From contig NZ_AP024853.1 of NCBI RefSeq assembly GCF_024346715.1, forward strand, positions 124,001 through 188,000: DNA of 64,000 nucleotides. Direction: 5' to 3'. Under the pieces are notes generated by a model. It was given only the letters and a program-made list of their open reading frames with translations, was not told where the DNA came from and did no database searches. The DNA is from Photobacterium swingsii. Its GTDB lineage: Bacteria > Pseudomonadota > Gammaproteobacteria > Enterobacterales > Vibrionaceae. The position numbers were made by a program, and so were the translations under genes. Of the stretch, positions 47,950-57,037 are shown one piece after another; within the stretch, counting starts at the first letter, position 1; each line of letters begins with the position of its first letter.

Positions 47950-49911
47950 TTAGAGCCAACTTTTTATTGGTTGATGTTGGCTTTTAGCGGAAAGTTCAGC
48001 GTTATCAAGATTATACTTAGAAGCACAATCACGAAGGGCACATTGATTACGACTGTGGCAGCCACATTCGAGGCAGCGTTCCGCTTCCGTGACCGCAGCT
48101 TGATGACTCATCCCTTTTTCAACTTCTTCAAAGCTCCCTTGGCGCTGTTCAAGTGTCATCTCAGGTACAGTGACCCGTAAGATGTGTTGCATCGCATCTG
48201 AAAATTTCACTTCTTTTTGTTCCGCGGTTTTGCCTTTAGAGAGCATACGCATCACTTCAGTGATATTGGTCAAATGGTCTGGATTCACGAACTGCATCTT
48301 GGAATCATTTTTGAAAGTAAAGGGTTTATGTGGCAGGCGATCAAGCTGCCCATCCAAATAGTACGCAATAGCGTCTGCGGCTCGGCGACCATCGGCTACG
48401 GCTTCGATCGCTGTTGCAGGCCCACGGCGAAAATCACCAATACCAAAGATATTACGAATACCGCTGTACATGTTATTTTCATCGCAATCTATGGTGTTCC
48501 AACGCGTTAGCGGGATGGCGATGTCTTCATTATCTAGAAGGCTTAAATCAGGTGCTTGCGATACCGCAGCAATCACGGTATCAAATTCTTGGGTGATATA
48601 TTCACCTGTTGGTTCTGGTCGGCAGCGCCCTGACGAGTCGGGTTTACCCAGCGCCATGATCTCTAATTTAACCTGACTGACCCAATTGTTTTTATTTGTA
48701 TCCTCGCTATCAGTAGCCGCAATATTCTCAACGGGGTTGGTGAGGAAGCTGAATTTCACACCTTCTTTCTCGGCTTCATCCACTTCATAGGCTTCTGCTG
48801 GCATTTCTGCGCGGGTACGACGGTAAATTAATGTCGTTTCCGCCCCTGCACGAACTGCGGTACGTGCGCAGTCAATCGCAGTATTCCCTCCACCAATCAC
48901 CGCGACTTTTTTACCTGTTACGCATTTTTGCTCGGTCATGAAATCTTTAAGGTAGTCGACACCTAAATAACAACCTTCTAAGTCACTGCCGGGGTAGGCC
49001 ATGCCCACAGCCTTGGATGCACCAACTGCCATACAAACGGCATCGTATTCTTCGCTGAGTGCCGTAAGGCTTAGGTTTTCGCCAATTTTACAGTTGGTTT
49101 TGATTTCCATACCGTTACGACACATTAACTCGATTTCTTTATCTAGAATCGCTTTGGGTAAACGGTATTCAGGAATGCCATAGCGCAACCAGCCACCAGT
49201 CAGTGGCATGGCTTCAAATACGGTGACATTGTAGCCTTCATTACTCAGGTAATAACCACAGGTTAATCCGCCAGGGCCGCTACCTATGATCGCAATCGAC
49301 TTATCTTTGCTGGGTTTCCGTGGTGGTACATAGGACTCAAGTGCGACAAGATCGATATCGGCGGTATGCCGTTTTAATTGGCGGATTGCGAGTGGTTCGT
49401 CGATTAATCGACGTCGGCAGCCAGCTTCACAAAATGCAGGACAAACTCTGCCAATAGACAATGGCATAGGTAGGGTTTGCTTAATGACTTCAATGGCTTT
49501 TTGATGTTCGTTATTGGCGATATGGTGTAAATAAGATTGAATATCGACCCCTGCTGGACATGCGGTTTGACAAGGTGCTTCGCAATACTCCTTGCTGTCT
49601 TCAGACAAGAGTTGAATCAGAATTTTTTTTCTGTGTTTTGAAAGTGCATCAGATTCAGTGATCACAGACATGCCATCATAAGGCGTTGTCTTACATGCTT
49701 TCTTTAATCCGCTTCCTTCAATTTCAACTTCGCAGAGCTCACAATGCGAGTGAGTGGCAGTATTATCGCCACTTGAACTATTACAGGAATCAAGGTTGGT
49801 ATCGACAGTGCAAAGCGTAGGGATGTCGATGCCATGGTGTTTCGCGATAGTGAGTAGGGTGTGATTGTTATCAACCTCAAGCAACTTCCCATTTATAGTA
49901 ATGGTGATCAT
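47950..49911 (-). CDS. NAD(P)H-dependent flavoprotein with NuoG-like and GltD-like domains
   Basis: A 653-aa protein with three parts. The first is a 2Fe-2S domain like the N-terminus of NuoG or formate dehydrogenase (IDIPTLC, then HCELCEVEI, and CKTTPYDGM). Next, the GltD-type 4Fe-4S segment (CEAPCQTACPAGVDIQSYL, RVCPAFCEAGCRRRLI), then FAD (AIIGSGPGGLTCGYYL) and NADPH (AVIGGGNTAIDCARTAV) Rossmann folds. A cysteine-rich tail (CLECGCHSRNQCALRDC) may hold one more cluster. Similar proteins feed electrons between NADPH and formate dehydrogenase or hydrogenase. The divergent hyp operon and the FNR box suit this, but no partner enzyme is in the window. Confidence 0.85.
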   Translation of the reverse strand: MITITINGKLLEVDNNHTLLTIAKHHGIDIPTLCTVDTNLDSCNSSSGDNTATHSHCELCEVEIEGSGLKKACKTTPYDGMSVITESDALSKHRKKILIQLLSEDSKEYCEAPCQTACPAGVDIQSYLHHIANNEHQKAIEVIKQTLPMPLSIGRVCPAFCEAGCRRRLIDEPLAIRQLKRHTADIDLVALESYVPPRKPSKDKSIAIIGSGPGGLTCGYYLSNEGYNVTVFEAMPLTGGWLRYGIPEYRLPKAILDKEIELMCRNGMEIKTNCKIGENLSLTALSEEYDAVCMAVGASKAVGMAYPGSDLEGCYLGVDYLKDFMTEQKCVTGKKVAVIGGGNTAIDCARTAVRAGAETTLIYRRTRAEMPAEAYEVDEAEKEGVKFSFLTNPVENIAATDSEDTNKNNWVSQVKLEIMALGKPDSSGRCRPEPTGEYITQEFDTVIAAVSQAPDLSLLDNEDIAIPLTRWNTIDCDENNMYSGIRNIFGIGDFRRGPATAIEAVADGRRAADAIAYYLDGQLDRLPHKPFTFKNDSKMQFVNPDHLTNITEVMRMLSKGKTAEQKEVKFSDAMQHILRVTVPEMTLEQRQGSFEEVEKGMSHQAAVTEAERCLECGCHSRNQCALRDCASKYNLDNAELSAKSQHQPIKSWL

Positions 49912-50171
49912 TATTACCTCGGTATTATCTTGTTTTAGCCCTATAAATTTGAATTATTAGCTTTGTTAATCTATGAGACTAGATCAATATTTGGTGAGTA
50001 AACTTGCCCTTGCTCGTGTTTTAATGACCGCATCGCGAATTAAGTATCGAATTAACAATAGGTTGTATGGCTGGTCACATTTTAGGCGTGCTTCTTGTAA
50101 AGCCTTATGCTTTAGGGCTCGTTAATGTCATTATCTGATAGTTGTTTATTGTCTAAACTTGTTTGTTATTA

Positions 50172-50185
50172 TTGATTTAAATCAA
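50172..50185. promoter_or_regulatory. Perfect FNR-type palindrome TTGATTTAAATCAA
   Basis: The 14 bp read TTGAT, TTAA, ATCAA, a perfect match to the FNR consensus TTGATNNNNATCAA. It lies between the divergent flavoprotein and hypF genes, 175 bp before hypF and 261 bp from the flavoprotein start, and would allow anaerobic control of either. Confidence 0.75.
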
Positions 50186-50360
50186 TGTGATAGCAGAATT
50201 ATTGCTGAGTTTGGGCCAAAAGTAACCCCAACTGATTTAATGTGAACTTAGTCTAATTATTATTCACTCAATTACTTATCATACAAATATGTGTGCGTGT
50301 CGTTTTGGCGTATTTTGTCTAGCGTTAACGCGTTAGATATTTGGGGTAAGTTGGTGGGGC

Positions 50361-52889
50361 ATGGGGCAAATTCGGCAGTTAATTCATATTACAGGGATAG
50401 TACAGGGGGTCGGATTTCGACCTTTTATCTACAAACTGGCCAAGCAATATCAACTCAGTGGTTATGTGCTTAACAATGGTGATGGCGTTAGTATTGAGGT
50501 TGAAGGCGAGGAAAGACAAGTAACGGCTTTTTATAACGACATCACTTTGCAAGCGCCACCGCTGAGCCGTATTGATAGTATTACCGCCCAAGCGATTGCG
50601 GTTGTTGATGCGTTAACTTTTATTTCTGATAATGTCTCACCTGAACATACCCCCAAGTTTATTATTACCGAAAGTGACAGCAGTCAAAGTGCCACAGTGT
50701 GTGTGTCGCCAGACCAAGGTATTTGTCCTGCTTGCCTTGATGATATTAACGATCCAACCAATCGTCACTATCGTTACCCTTTCACCAATTGTACCCACTG
50801 CGGCCCACGCTATACGCTAATTAAACAGCTGCCTTATGATCGTAAGCAAACTTCGATGGCGGCTTTTGCTATGTGTCCTGATTGCGAAGCGGCTTATACC
50901 AACCCTGAAGATCGCCGTTATCATGCGCAACCTGTTAGCTGTCCTAAATGCGGGCCTTGGGTCAGTTTTTATGATCTAGCGTGTAAGGCAGAGCAACCCG
51001 AACCTATTGCTGATCATTATGCGGCGATAGAAGCAACAGCTGCTGCCTTGAATGCAGGGAAAATCATTGCGGTAAAAGGTCTTGGTGGTTTCCACTTAAT
51101 GTGTGATGCCACTAATCAACAGGCAGTCGCTCAGCTCAGACTTCGCAAACAACGCCAACGCAAACCGCTGGCGGTGATGATGAAAGATACACACCAAGCC
51201 CAATGCTATATAGAAGGCAGTCAGCAAGAGTGGGCACTATTAGGATCTCAGCAGCGGCCTATTACCTTATTTCGTAAAAAAGCATCGTGCTCAGGTTACG
51301 TAAGTGGTGAAGATCTTACTATTACGGCTCGGACTAGGGCTGATATTGCCGATAATGTCGCGCCCAATATCCCTTATCTTGGAGTGATGTTGCCTTACAC
51401 ACCGCTGCATTACTTATTATTCGATTTAGTAGATGTGCCTTTGGTGGCAACCAGCGCCAATATTTCTGGCTTTCCCATAATTGCGAACAGTGATGATATT
51501 TTCAGGCAGTTGGGGCATGTGGTGGATGGCGTACTCGATCATAACCGTGAAATCGTTCATTGCTGCGATGACAGCTTGGTCCAGGTTGCAGGCGGTAGAC
51601 GACAAACACTCCGTTTAGCCCGTGGTTATGCTCCTTATACTTTTTCGCTGCCACATAAGTTAACGCACCCTGTGCTGGCTGTGGGTGGACAGCAAAAAGT
51701 GACCTTTGGTTTGGGGTTTGCCGGGCAAGGGATCATCAGCCCACATGTCGGTGATATGTTTGGCTTGGACATGCAGCAACACTATCAACAAATGTTGAAT
51801 GGTTTTACTCATATTTATCACGTAAAACCACAAACGATAGTGTGCGACAAGCATCCAAACTATATGACCACAGAGTGGGCGCAGGACTATGTTGAAGGTT
51901 CTGTTCAAGGCTGTGTTCAGAAAAATGGTCAAGAAGCGGCTCAGGAAAATAGCCCCGACAGTATTCGCACTAACAACCACGACACGCGTTGCGAGAAGCC
52001 TGCTCAATTACTCCAGCTGCAACACCATCATGCCCATATTGTTGCTGTTATGGCTGAACACCAAATGCGAGAAACGGTATTAGGTTTTGCTTTTGATGGC
52101 ACAGGCTTGGGGGATGATCACCAAATTTGGGGTGGGGAGGTGTTACTGGCCGATCATCAAACGGCTAAGCGCCTTTATCATCTAAAACCCTTCCGCCTAA
52201 TCGGTGGTGAGCGAGCGATTAAAGAGCCCGCACGGATTTTGTTGGGCTTGCTGCTGGAGTATTACTCGTTCGAACAGATAAAAGCATTACAGCTAGACGC
52301 TTTTACCTGCATGCCTAACAGCAAACTCGATAACTTGTACCGATTATGGCTAACCGAACAGAGTTCACCTTATACCACTTCGATGGGGCGTTTAGTCGAT
52401 GCGTTTGCCAGCTTACTTGGCCTTGTTGAAAGGGTTGATTATGAAGGTGAGTGCGGTATGCGATTAGAAGCGCTTGCTATACAAGCAGAAGCAAATGAGG
52501 CGGTAGAACCGCTGCCTATCCCTATGTTTTTTGTTGAAAATGACGTTATCGATCCGCAACCCCTACTTGCGAGTGTGATCGATAATCTAATCACCAGTGC
52601 TACCCAATCAGATTCCTCTAACTTTATGGCTCAGCGAGACTTGGCGGTTAAGCTAAACGCGGCGAATCAGTTTTTTACCGCGCTGGTTGAGATGATCTAC
52701 ACCATCAGTGCCAAACACCCTGAGTACCCCGTTGTGGTCTCGGGTGGGGTTTTCCAAAACCGTGTGCTGATGGACAGGCTTGATGCCCGCTTTACATCTG
52801 AGGATCGTTCGTTTCTCACCAGCGAAATCATTCCACTTAATGATGGTGGGATCGCGATGGGGCAGCTTTGGCATGGATTATGGCAATAA
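50361..52889 (+). CDS. hypF: Carbamoyltransferase HypF
   Basis: An 842-aa HypF that makes the CN ligand precursor for [NiFe] hydrogenase from carbamoyl phosphate. Domains: acylphosphatase-like (HITGIVQGVGFRPFIYKLA, residues 8-26), two zinc fingers (CPACL...CTHCG near residues 121-150 and CPDCE...CPKCG near 172-200), YrdC-like (residues 215-400), Kae1-like with QLQHHHAHI. It is longer than the usual 750-780 aa because of a low-complexity insert at about residues 510-548. First gene of hypFCDE. Confidence 0.96.
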   Translation: MGQIRQLIHITGIVQGVGFRPFIYKLAKQYQLSGYVLNNGDGVSIEVEGEERQVTAFYNDITLQAPPLSRIDSITAQAIAVVDALTFISDNVSPEHTPKFIITESDSSQSATVCVSPDQGICPACLDDINDPTNRHYRYPFTNCTHCGPRYTLIKQLPYDRKQTSMAAFAMCPDCEAAYTNPEDRRYHAQPVSCPKCGPWVSFYDLACKAEQPEPIADHYAAIEATAAALNAGKIIAVKGLGGFHLMCDATNQQAVAQLRLRKQRQRKPLAVMMKDTHQAQCYIEGSQQEWALLGSQQRPITLFRKKASCSGYVSGEDLTITARTRADIADNVAPNIPYLGVMLPYTPLHYLLFDLVDVPLVATSANISGFPIIANSDDIFRQLGHVVDGVLDHNREIVHCCDDSLVQVAGGRRQTLRLARGYAPYTFSLPHKLTHPVLAVGGQQKVTFGLGFAGQGIISPHVGDMFGLDMQQHYQQMLNGFTHIYHVKPQTIVCDKHPNYMTTEWAQDYVEGSVQGCVQKNGQEAAQENSPDSIRTNNHDTRCEKPAQLLQLQHHHAHIVAVMAEHQMRETVLGFAFDGTGLGDDHQIWGGEVLLADHQTAKRLYHLKPFRLIGGERAIKEPARILLGLLLEYYSFEQIKALQLDAFTCMPNSKLDNLYRLWLTEQSSPYTTSMGRLVDAFASLLGLVERVDYEGECGMRLEALAIQAEANEAVEPLPIPMFFVENDVIDPQPLLASVIDNLITSATQSDSSNFMAQRDLAVKLNAANQFFTALVEMIYTISAKHPEYPVVVSGGVFQNRVLMDRLDARFTSEDRSFLTSEIIPLNDGGIAMGQLWHGLWQ

Positions 52890-52956
52890 GGCACAGGCTT
52901 ATAGGCATTCCGTCCTTAATAAAAAGAATATTACCAACTTGGAAGAGAGATAAATT

Positions 52957-53214
52957 ATGTGTTTGTGTATTCCCTCGCAGATAGTGGAAATCCACGCAGA
53001 GGACAGTACGGTCACGGTCGATACTTTGGGCGTCCGACGTAGGATCAGTACGCATTTAATCGAAGACCCATTGAGCATGGGGGATTACTTATTGATCCAT
53101 GTTGGCTTTGCTATTAGCAAAATCAATGAACAAGAAGCCTTAAAAAGCCTAGAAGAATACCGCTTATTATTGGCTGAAATGGGTGAAGAAGAAGCGAGAG
53201 CATTGTTTATATGA
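52957..53214 (+). CDS. hypC: Hydrogenase maturation chaperone HypC
   Basis: An 85-aa HypC/HupF-type chaperone. The N-terminal Cys2 in MCLCIPSQIV is the residue that holds the Fe(CN)2CO group; the rest is a small beta-barrel plus a C-terminal helix. It overlaps hypD by 4 bp (ATGA-type). Confidence 0.95.
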   Translation: MCLCIPSQIVEIHAEDSTVTVDTLGVRRRISTHLIEDPLSMGDYLLIHVGFAISKINEQEALKSLEEYRLLLAEMGEEEARALFI

Positions 53215-54425
53215 TTGAACTTAAAGATCTCTCCCAAGGCTTTCGTAACCCCGAGTTAATGCAGTCGCTTTCTCAACGTATTCATCAACTTTCTGCTCAA
53301 TTAAGTGAACCGATTAAAATCATGGAGGTGTGCGGTGGTCATACCCACACCATCATGAAATACGGTTTAAATCAGTTGTTACCCCGTAATATTGAATTCA
53401 TTCATGGTCCCGGCTGTCCTGTTTGTATCATGCCGAAAGAGCGGATTGATCATGCGATTGAACTGGCGATGTTACCCGAGGTCATTCTGGTAACCTTGGG
53501 CGATATGATCCGTGTACCTGGCTCGAAAGGTACCTTAGCGCAATGTCGTGCAAAAGGGGGCGATGTTCGTCCGGTTTATGATCCGCTTGATGCCCTTGAA
53601 ATCGCTAAGCAGAACCCAGATCGCAAGGTGGTCTTTTTTGCGATTGGTTTTGAAACCACCACACCAATGACAGCCGTGTTATTGGAGCTGGCTGAAAAGC
53701 AAAATGTCGCCAACCTCTATTTTCATATTAACCATGTGTTAGTGCCGCCTGCGGTTGATGCCGTAATGGCAGACGGCGCAGCCAAAGTTACCGCCTTTAT
53801 TGGTCCTTCGCATGTTAGTGCCATTACCGGTTCTGATATTTATCAGCCGATTGTCGATTGTTACCACACACCCGTTGTGGTGAGCGGCTTTGAACCTGTT
53901 GATGTGATGCAGTCGATTTTGATGATAGTGGAGCAGAAAGTACAAGGTGTCGCCAAGTTAGAAGTGCAATACACCCGTGTTGTCACAGCCAAAGGCAATC
54001 AAGCAGCACAGCAGAAAGTGGCGAGTATGTTCACCTTGCGTCCGCATTTTCGCTGGCGTGGCCTTGGCGATATCCCATTGTCATCTCTGGTGTTGTCGGA
54101 GCAATATCGTCATCGTGATGCAGAAGTTGTGTTTGCCGATGTTTTGTCGGATCAGGCGATAGAAGATCATAAAGCCTGTCAGTGTGCCGACATTTTACGA
54201 GGGTTAGCGAAACCGAATCAATGCCGTGTGTTTGGCCGAGGCTGTACCCCAACCAAACCAATGGGAAGTTGTATGGTCAGTTCGGAAGGGGCGTGCAATG
54301 CCTATTATCGCTATGCAGGCTTGGCGTTTGACCTCGATTTGAATAAAGACGCCGCGGCTAAAGAGGCTACAGCAGACGAAGCCTCGATAAACAGAGCTAA
54401 GACAGAAAAGGAGATCACAGCATGA
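53211..54425 (+). CDS. hypD: Hydrogenase maturation protein HypD
   Basis: A 404-aa iron-sulfur scaffold that assembles the Fe(CN)2CO unit with HypC. Motifs: EVCGGHTH, FIHGPGCPVC, FFAIGFETT and the C-terminal 4Fe-4S cysteines in CADILRG, QCRVFGRGCTPTKPMGSCMV. It overlaps hypC and hypE by 4 bp each. The extra C-terminal tail (Ala/Lys/Glu-rich, 20-25 residues) is unlike most HypD. Confidence 0.96.
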   Translation: MIELKDLSQGFRNPELMQSLSQRIHQLSAQLSEPIKIMEVCGGHTHTIMKYGLNQLLPRNIEFIHGPGCPVCIMPKERIDHAIELAMLPEVILVTLGDMIRVPGSKGTLAQCRAKGGDVRPVYDPLDALEIAKQNPDRKVVFFAIGFETTTPMTAVLLELAEKQNVANLYFHINHVLVPPAVDAVMADGAAKVTAFIGPSHVSAITGSDIYQPIVDCYHTPVVVSGFEPVDVMQSILMIVEQKVQGVAKLEVQYTRVVTAKGNQAAQQKVASMFTLRPHFRWRGLGDIPLSSLVLSEQYRHRDAEVVFADVLSDQAIEDHKACQCADILRGLAKPNQCRVFGRGCTPTKPMGSCMVSSEGACNAYYRYAGLAFDLDLNKDAAAKEATADEASINRAKTEKEITA

Positions 54426-55414
54426 GAACTGTTCAACTAAGCCATGGTGGCGGTGGTCAGGAAATGAATAAACTGATCAGTGATCTGTTTTTCCACCATT
54501 TTCAAAACGAGATACTGTTGAAAGCTGAAGATGCCGCGGTATTGCAGCTTGAAGGGCCGATTGCGTTCACGTCAGATAGCTTTACCGTTTCTCCGTTGTT
54601 TTTTGCGGGTGGCGACATTGGTAAGTTGGCGATAGCAGGCACAGTGAATGACTTAGCCATGGTCGGTGCACAGCCGCAATACCTGAGTTGTAGCTTCATC
54701 ATCGAAGAAGGTTTTGAGTACCACAAGCTTGAAACCATAGTGAAAAGCATGAAAGCGGAACTAGAAAAATCGGGTGCACAAATCGTGTGTGGCGATACTA
54801 AAGTCGTGCCTCGTGGTGCGGCTGATGGCGTGTTTATTAACACAACAGGCGTTGGCACGGTTAAATACCCCAATATTTCGGTAAGTCAGCTGCAGGCGGG
54901 CGATGCCATTTTGGTTTCTCGCGATATTGGTTGTCATGGTAGCTGTATATTAATGGCTCGTGATGAACTGCGCTTAGAGTCTGAGCTAGTGAGTGATTGT
55001 GCGACATTGTGGCCAGTGGTCGAGCGCCTGATTGAGTCTGGGGTTTCCCTTCATGCTATGCGCGACGCGACTCGCGGTGGTTTGTCGGCTGTTTTGAATG
55101 AATGGTGTGAAGGCTCCAAAATCCAAATTGATGTCGAAGAAGAGAAAATCCCTGTTGCCGATGCTGTGCAAGGCTTGTGTGAATTATACGGTTTTGAGCC
55201 CTACGATTTAGCCAACGAAGGCACCATGATTTTGGCGGTTCCCGCGAAAGATGTTCCTGCCGCTTTAGATGTGTTGCGCCTGTTTTCACCAAGCGCCCAA
55301 CAGATAGGCACCGTGGTTGAAGCACAACAGCACAAAGTGATTATGCATAACCCATGGGGCGGGCGTCGTTACCTTGAATTACCGCAAGGCGAGCTGTTAC
55401 CGCGTATTTGTTAG
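54422..55414 (+). CDS. hypE: Hydrogenase maturation protein HypE
   Basis: A 330-aa HypE that dehydrates the HypF-made thiocarboxamide to the thiocyanate. It has SHGGGGQEMNKLI near the start, FTSDSFTVSP, GTVNDLAMVGAQP and the terminal PRIC, whose Cys carries the thiocyanate. It is the last gene of the operon and is closed by a large hairpin. Confidence 0.97.
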   Translation: MRTVQLSHGGGGQEMNKLISDLFFHHFQNEILLKAEDAAVLQLEGPIAFTSDSFTVSPLFFAGGDIGKLAIAGTVNDLAMVGAQPQYLSCSFIIEEGFEYHKLETIVKSMKAELEKSGAQIVCGDTKVVPRGAADGVFINTTGVGTVKYPNISVSQLQAGDAILVSRDIGCHGSCILMARDELRLESELVSDCATLWPVVERLIESGVSLHAMRDATRGGLSAVLNEWCEGSKIQIDVEEEKIPVADAVQGLCELYGFEPYDLANEGTMILAVPAKDVPAALDVLRLFSPSAQQIGTVVEAQQHKVIMHNPWGGRRYLELPQGELLPRIC

Positions 55415-55467
55415 CATCAGTAATAGATGAATTGCGCTTATTTTAGTGAGTGCGATGAGTAAGGGAG

Positions 55468-55516
55468 GCAGGGGGGATTAAGCATTGACGAATTCGTGCT
55501 TCCTCCCTGCTTCTAT
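55468..55516 (+). terminator. Terminator after hypE
   Basis: Arms GCAGGGGGG (55468-55476) and CCTCCCTGC (55502-55510) with an internal ACGAATTCGT palindrome in the loop, then TTC and a T-rich stretch. It separates the hyp operon from the peptide cluster to its right. Confidence 0.7.
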
Positions 55517-55675
55517 GACTTTCTTTACATTCTCTCGGGCTTAGAGTGCGAAAGGTAATGCGTCAAATTAGGTCGAAAACTCCTCGATTAAGCGATATTT
55601 AACTTCGTTAAAATCACATGCGAAAATGATGTATGTCACTGTAATTTATGTGTATACATGATATTTTTCAGTTGA

Positions 55676-55691
55676 TTTAATCCAGATTAAA
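55676..55691. promoter_or_regulatory. Inverted repeat before the peptide-cluster operon
   Basis: TTTAATC, CA, GATTAAA, twenty bp before the first ATG at 55712. Either an operator or part of the leader. A wider stretch (55610-55670) is very AT-rich and should hold the promoter. Confidence 0.4.
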
Positions 55692-55711
55692 CATATTTAG
55701 GTCGTTCAACC

Positions 55712-55993
55712 ATGAGTGAAGATTTGAAGCCGTTTGATTGTGAGGCTTGCGGTGAATGTTGTAGACATATCCATTTAGTCGAAGGGCTGAAACACTTACA
55801 AACTAATGGTGTATGCGACTACTTGGAAGGCAATAAATGCAGAATTTATAGTAGAAGACCAGAACTTTGTCAGTATGAAAAAGTGTTTGAGTTATATAAA
55901 AACCAATACACAGCAAAGGAATTCTATGATTTAACAGTTAAGTTTTGCAATGAATTAAAAGAAATAAAACGATTGCGAGAAGAAAATGATTGA
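55712..55993 (+). CDS. YkgJ-family cysteine-cluster protein, first gene of the RiPP-like operon
   Basis: A 93-aa protein with CEACGECCRH at residues 10-19 and further Cys at 35, 43, 53 and 79; CRIYSRRPELC is the typical second half of the YkgJ zinc/iron-chelating cluster. Eight Cys for 93 residues. The family's reaction is not known, but members often sit beside radical SAM enzymes. It overlaps the radical SAM gene by 8 bp, so both are made together. A role in cluster supply or in holding the peptide is inference. Confidence 0.88.
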   Translation: MSEDLKPFDCEACGECCRHIHLVEGLKHLQTNGVCDYLEGNKCRIYSRRPELCQYEKVFELYKNQYTAKEFYDLTVKFCNELKEIKRLREEND

Positions 55994-57029
55994 ACATTCG
56001 TTGCTTAGACAACAACAAGAATTTATTGAGCAGGAAATAAAGCAAGTTACTGAAAATCAAAAAAATGGTTTGTACCCTCTAGAATTTCCAATGCCTATTG
56101 GAGTTCAGTTCGAATTAACGATGAAGTGCAACTTGTACTGCAAGCATTGCTACAATGCGTCAGGTGAAGATGCTTGTACTGATAGAATGGATATTAGCTC
56201 GTGGTTGTCAGTAATAGATAACATCAACGAAAACGGTGGTGTTTTCCAATGCATTATCTCCGGAGGAGAGCCACTACTTTATGGTAAGAACATGTTCACA
56301 GTCATGGATGCACTCCATGAAAAGGGGACTGGCTTCATATTAATTACAAACGGGATGTTAATCCGTCCATCAACAGTTAAAAAGCTACAAAAGTATAACT
56401 ATTATTGGGTTCAGGTTTCTATTGATGATTTTGATGCTGCAAAGCATGATGATTTCCGTGGAGTTACAGGCTCATGGGACAAAGCAATAGAGGCTGCTTT
56501 TTTACTTTCTAGTGCGGGGCTACCACTGCGAATTGCTCATTCAGTAACGCCAGAAAATTTATCTAGATTACCTGATATGGTCGATCTTGCCTATCAACTT
56601 GGCGCATCATCTATAGTGTGTGGTGCAATTATGCCAAGTGGACGAGCTTCAAATGATGAAACTATTGTTTGTACTAGTGAAGGTTTCCTAACTGAATTGT
56701 ATAACATCATTCAAAACAAACAGTGTGAATATAATGGCAGAATGGAAGTCCTGTCTAGTTCGAATCTAAAAGAAGACATAATAAGAAAGAAAAACCAACC
56801 TAACTCTGCAATTGTAGTTCGACCAAATGGTGATGTTCGTATGGATTGCACAATGCCGTTTGTTCTAGGGAATGTTTTTGACGATAAGTTTTCTGCTATA
56901 TGGAAAAAGCATGGTAATTCATGTTGGTCACATCCGAAGGTTAATGAATACATTTCTAAGTTAGATATGTATGGAGAGCACCCGGAACATAAAAATCATA
57001 CAGACCTTGATATTCAGTTAGATGATTAG
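55986..57029 (+). CDS. Radical SAM enzyme of the RiPP-like operon
   Basis: A 347-aa radical SAM protein. The 4Fe-4S/SAM motif is C48, C52, C55 in MKCNLYCKHCYN; GGEP (SGGEPLLYG) and the TNG motif in ITNGMLI follow, and VQVSIDD is a typical strand 6. The C-terminal region VVRPNGDVRMDC then MPFVLGNVFDD looks like the start of a SPASM/twitch domain but has only C288 and C313, too few for a full SPASM. Such enzymes make thioether, C-C or D-residue modifications in peptides. The substrates are probably the two small peptides encoded directly downstream, 8 bp after its stop. Confidence 0.93.
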   Translation: MIEHSLLRQQQEFIEQEIKQVTENQKNGLYPLEFPMPIGVQFELTMKCNLYCKHCYNASGEDACTDRMDISSWLSVIDNINENGGVFQCIISGGEPLLYGKNMFTVMDALHEKGTGFILITNGMLIRPSTVKKLQKYNYYWVQVSIDDFDAAKHDDFRGVTGSWDKAIEAAFLLSSAGLPLRIAHSVTPENLSRLPDMVDLAYQLGASSIVCGAIMPSGRASNDETIVCTSEGFLTELYNIIQNKQCEYNGRMEVLSSSNLKEDIIRKKNQPNSAIVVRPNGDVRMDCTMPFVLGNVFDDKFSAIWKKHGNSCWSHPKVNEYISKLDMYGEHPEHKNHTDLDIQLDD

Positions 57030-57037
57030 GAAGATAT

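Noticed and set aside
55414-55712. The peptide operon as a continuation of the hyp operon.
   Set aside because: A large hairpin terminator, a 300-bp gap with its own AT-rich promoter region and a change of base composition separate them.
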